Origin: Phoronis australis
Lineage: Eukaryota > Phoronida > Phoronidae
Reading direction: 5' to 3'
DNA length: 64,000 bases
Assembly (NCBI GenBank): GCA_002633005.1
Contig: NMRA01000418.1
Span: 330,800-394,799, forward strand
Shown: one piece after another, positions 63,806 through 64,000 of the stretch
How positions within the stretch are numbered: the stretch's first letter is position 1
Layout of the letters: each line of letters opens with the position of its first letter
Notes under the pieces: generated by a model
What the model was told of the DNA's origin: nothing
What the model saw: only the letters and a program-made list of their open reading frames with translations
Databases searched by the model: none
Made by a program: the position numbers and the translations under genes

Positions 63806-64000
63806 TAGGCGGATTTAGGGGGGGGGGTCCAGGAGGCAGGCCCCCCCCCCCTTGGCTGCCGCAAAAAATAAAACAGTAATAGCGTAGGGAAATGGTGAGT
63901 TTATTAATTAACCCCGGTAATTAAAATTATACGGATTAAAAAGATTTAAATGTGTGCTGTTTCAGTGTTTGGGGGGGGGGGGGGCACAAACCAAATTTCA
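63806..64000. mobile_element. G-rich-ended repeat element, cut by the window end
   Basis: AGGCGGATTTAGGGGGGGGG followed by CAGGCCCCCCCCCCC and CTTGGCTGCCGC, directly at the end of segmental similarity. A second G14 run lies at ~63970. This style of end is a common dispersed repeat in marine invertebrates; I cannot delimit it here. Confidence 0.5.

Noticed and set aside
1-64000. CRISPR, operon, prophage or bacterial defence systems
   Set aside because: All regular repeats are eukaryotic minisatellites, TIRs or duplications; coding is in spliced exons.

Overview
The window is nuclear DNA from an animal, most likely a marine invertebrate. It is AT-rich, gene-poor and full of short decayed transposons. 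Real coding sequence appears only as short exons with GT..AG splice sites and long introns. The repeat families (mariner, Ty3/gypsy, P-like with THAP, MADF, a CXC-tailed multicopy ORF, many TIR elements, frequent acatgta words) are common in amphioxus, hemichordates, echinoderms, molluscs and cnidarians. I cannot name the species. I see no prokaryotic, plasmid or phage features.

Layout. (1) 224-12435 and 52360-63805 are two direct copies of one ~12 kb segment. Each holds a GAGTAC-rich long-TIR element, a decayed multicopy ORF with a cysteine-rich CXC-like tail, and tandem ~317-bp units. Copy-specific insertions separate them: a P-like/THAP element and a 741-bp element only in copy 1, a foldback-like element and a ~155-bp insert only in copy 2, and one 9-bp-TSD MITE inserted independently in each. 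(2) 12.6-15.6 kb is a scrambled Ty3/gypsy fossil on the minus strand with two LTR-like blocks, one splitting the integrase. (3) 15.6-22 kb is mostly intergenic, with two MITEs and a (TG)n tract. (4) 22.2-48.7 kb on the minus strand holds the one convincing gene. (5) Within and beside its introns lie a mariner fossil, a MADF-like fossil, a second multicopy ORF fossil, tandem repeats and a GAGTAC fragment. (6) 50.4-55.1 kb is a cluster of three structured repeats.

The gene. Seven minus-strand exons, all joined by phase-1 introns, read in frame to a stop. They encode a V-like Ig domain lacking the canonical cysteine pair (48283-48651), a canonical C2/I-type Ig domain (37950-38261), four tiny exons of 36, 36, 36 and 30 bp coding for a Thr/Glu/Gly-rich stalk (27.4, 26.5, 25.8 and 25.1 kb), and a last exon with a GPI-anchor-like or short transmembrane tail (22920-23005). 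The microexons lie in tandemly duplicated genomic units, so the stalk seems to have grown by duplicating intron-exon-intron modules. A decayed Ig-like exon sits at 28.3-28.6 kb. The signal-peptide exon was not found. This predicted two-Ig cell-surface receptor, boxed between the ~12 kb duplications, is the most interesting object here. Its ligand and function cannot be read from the sequence.
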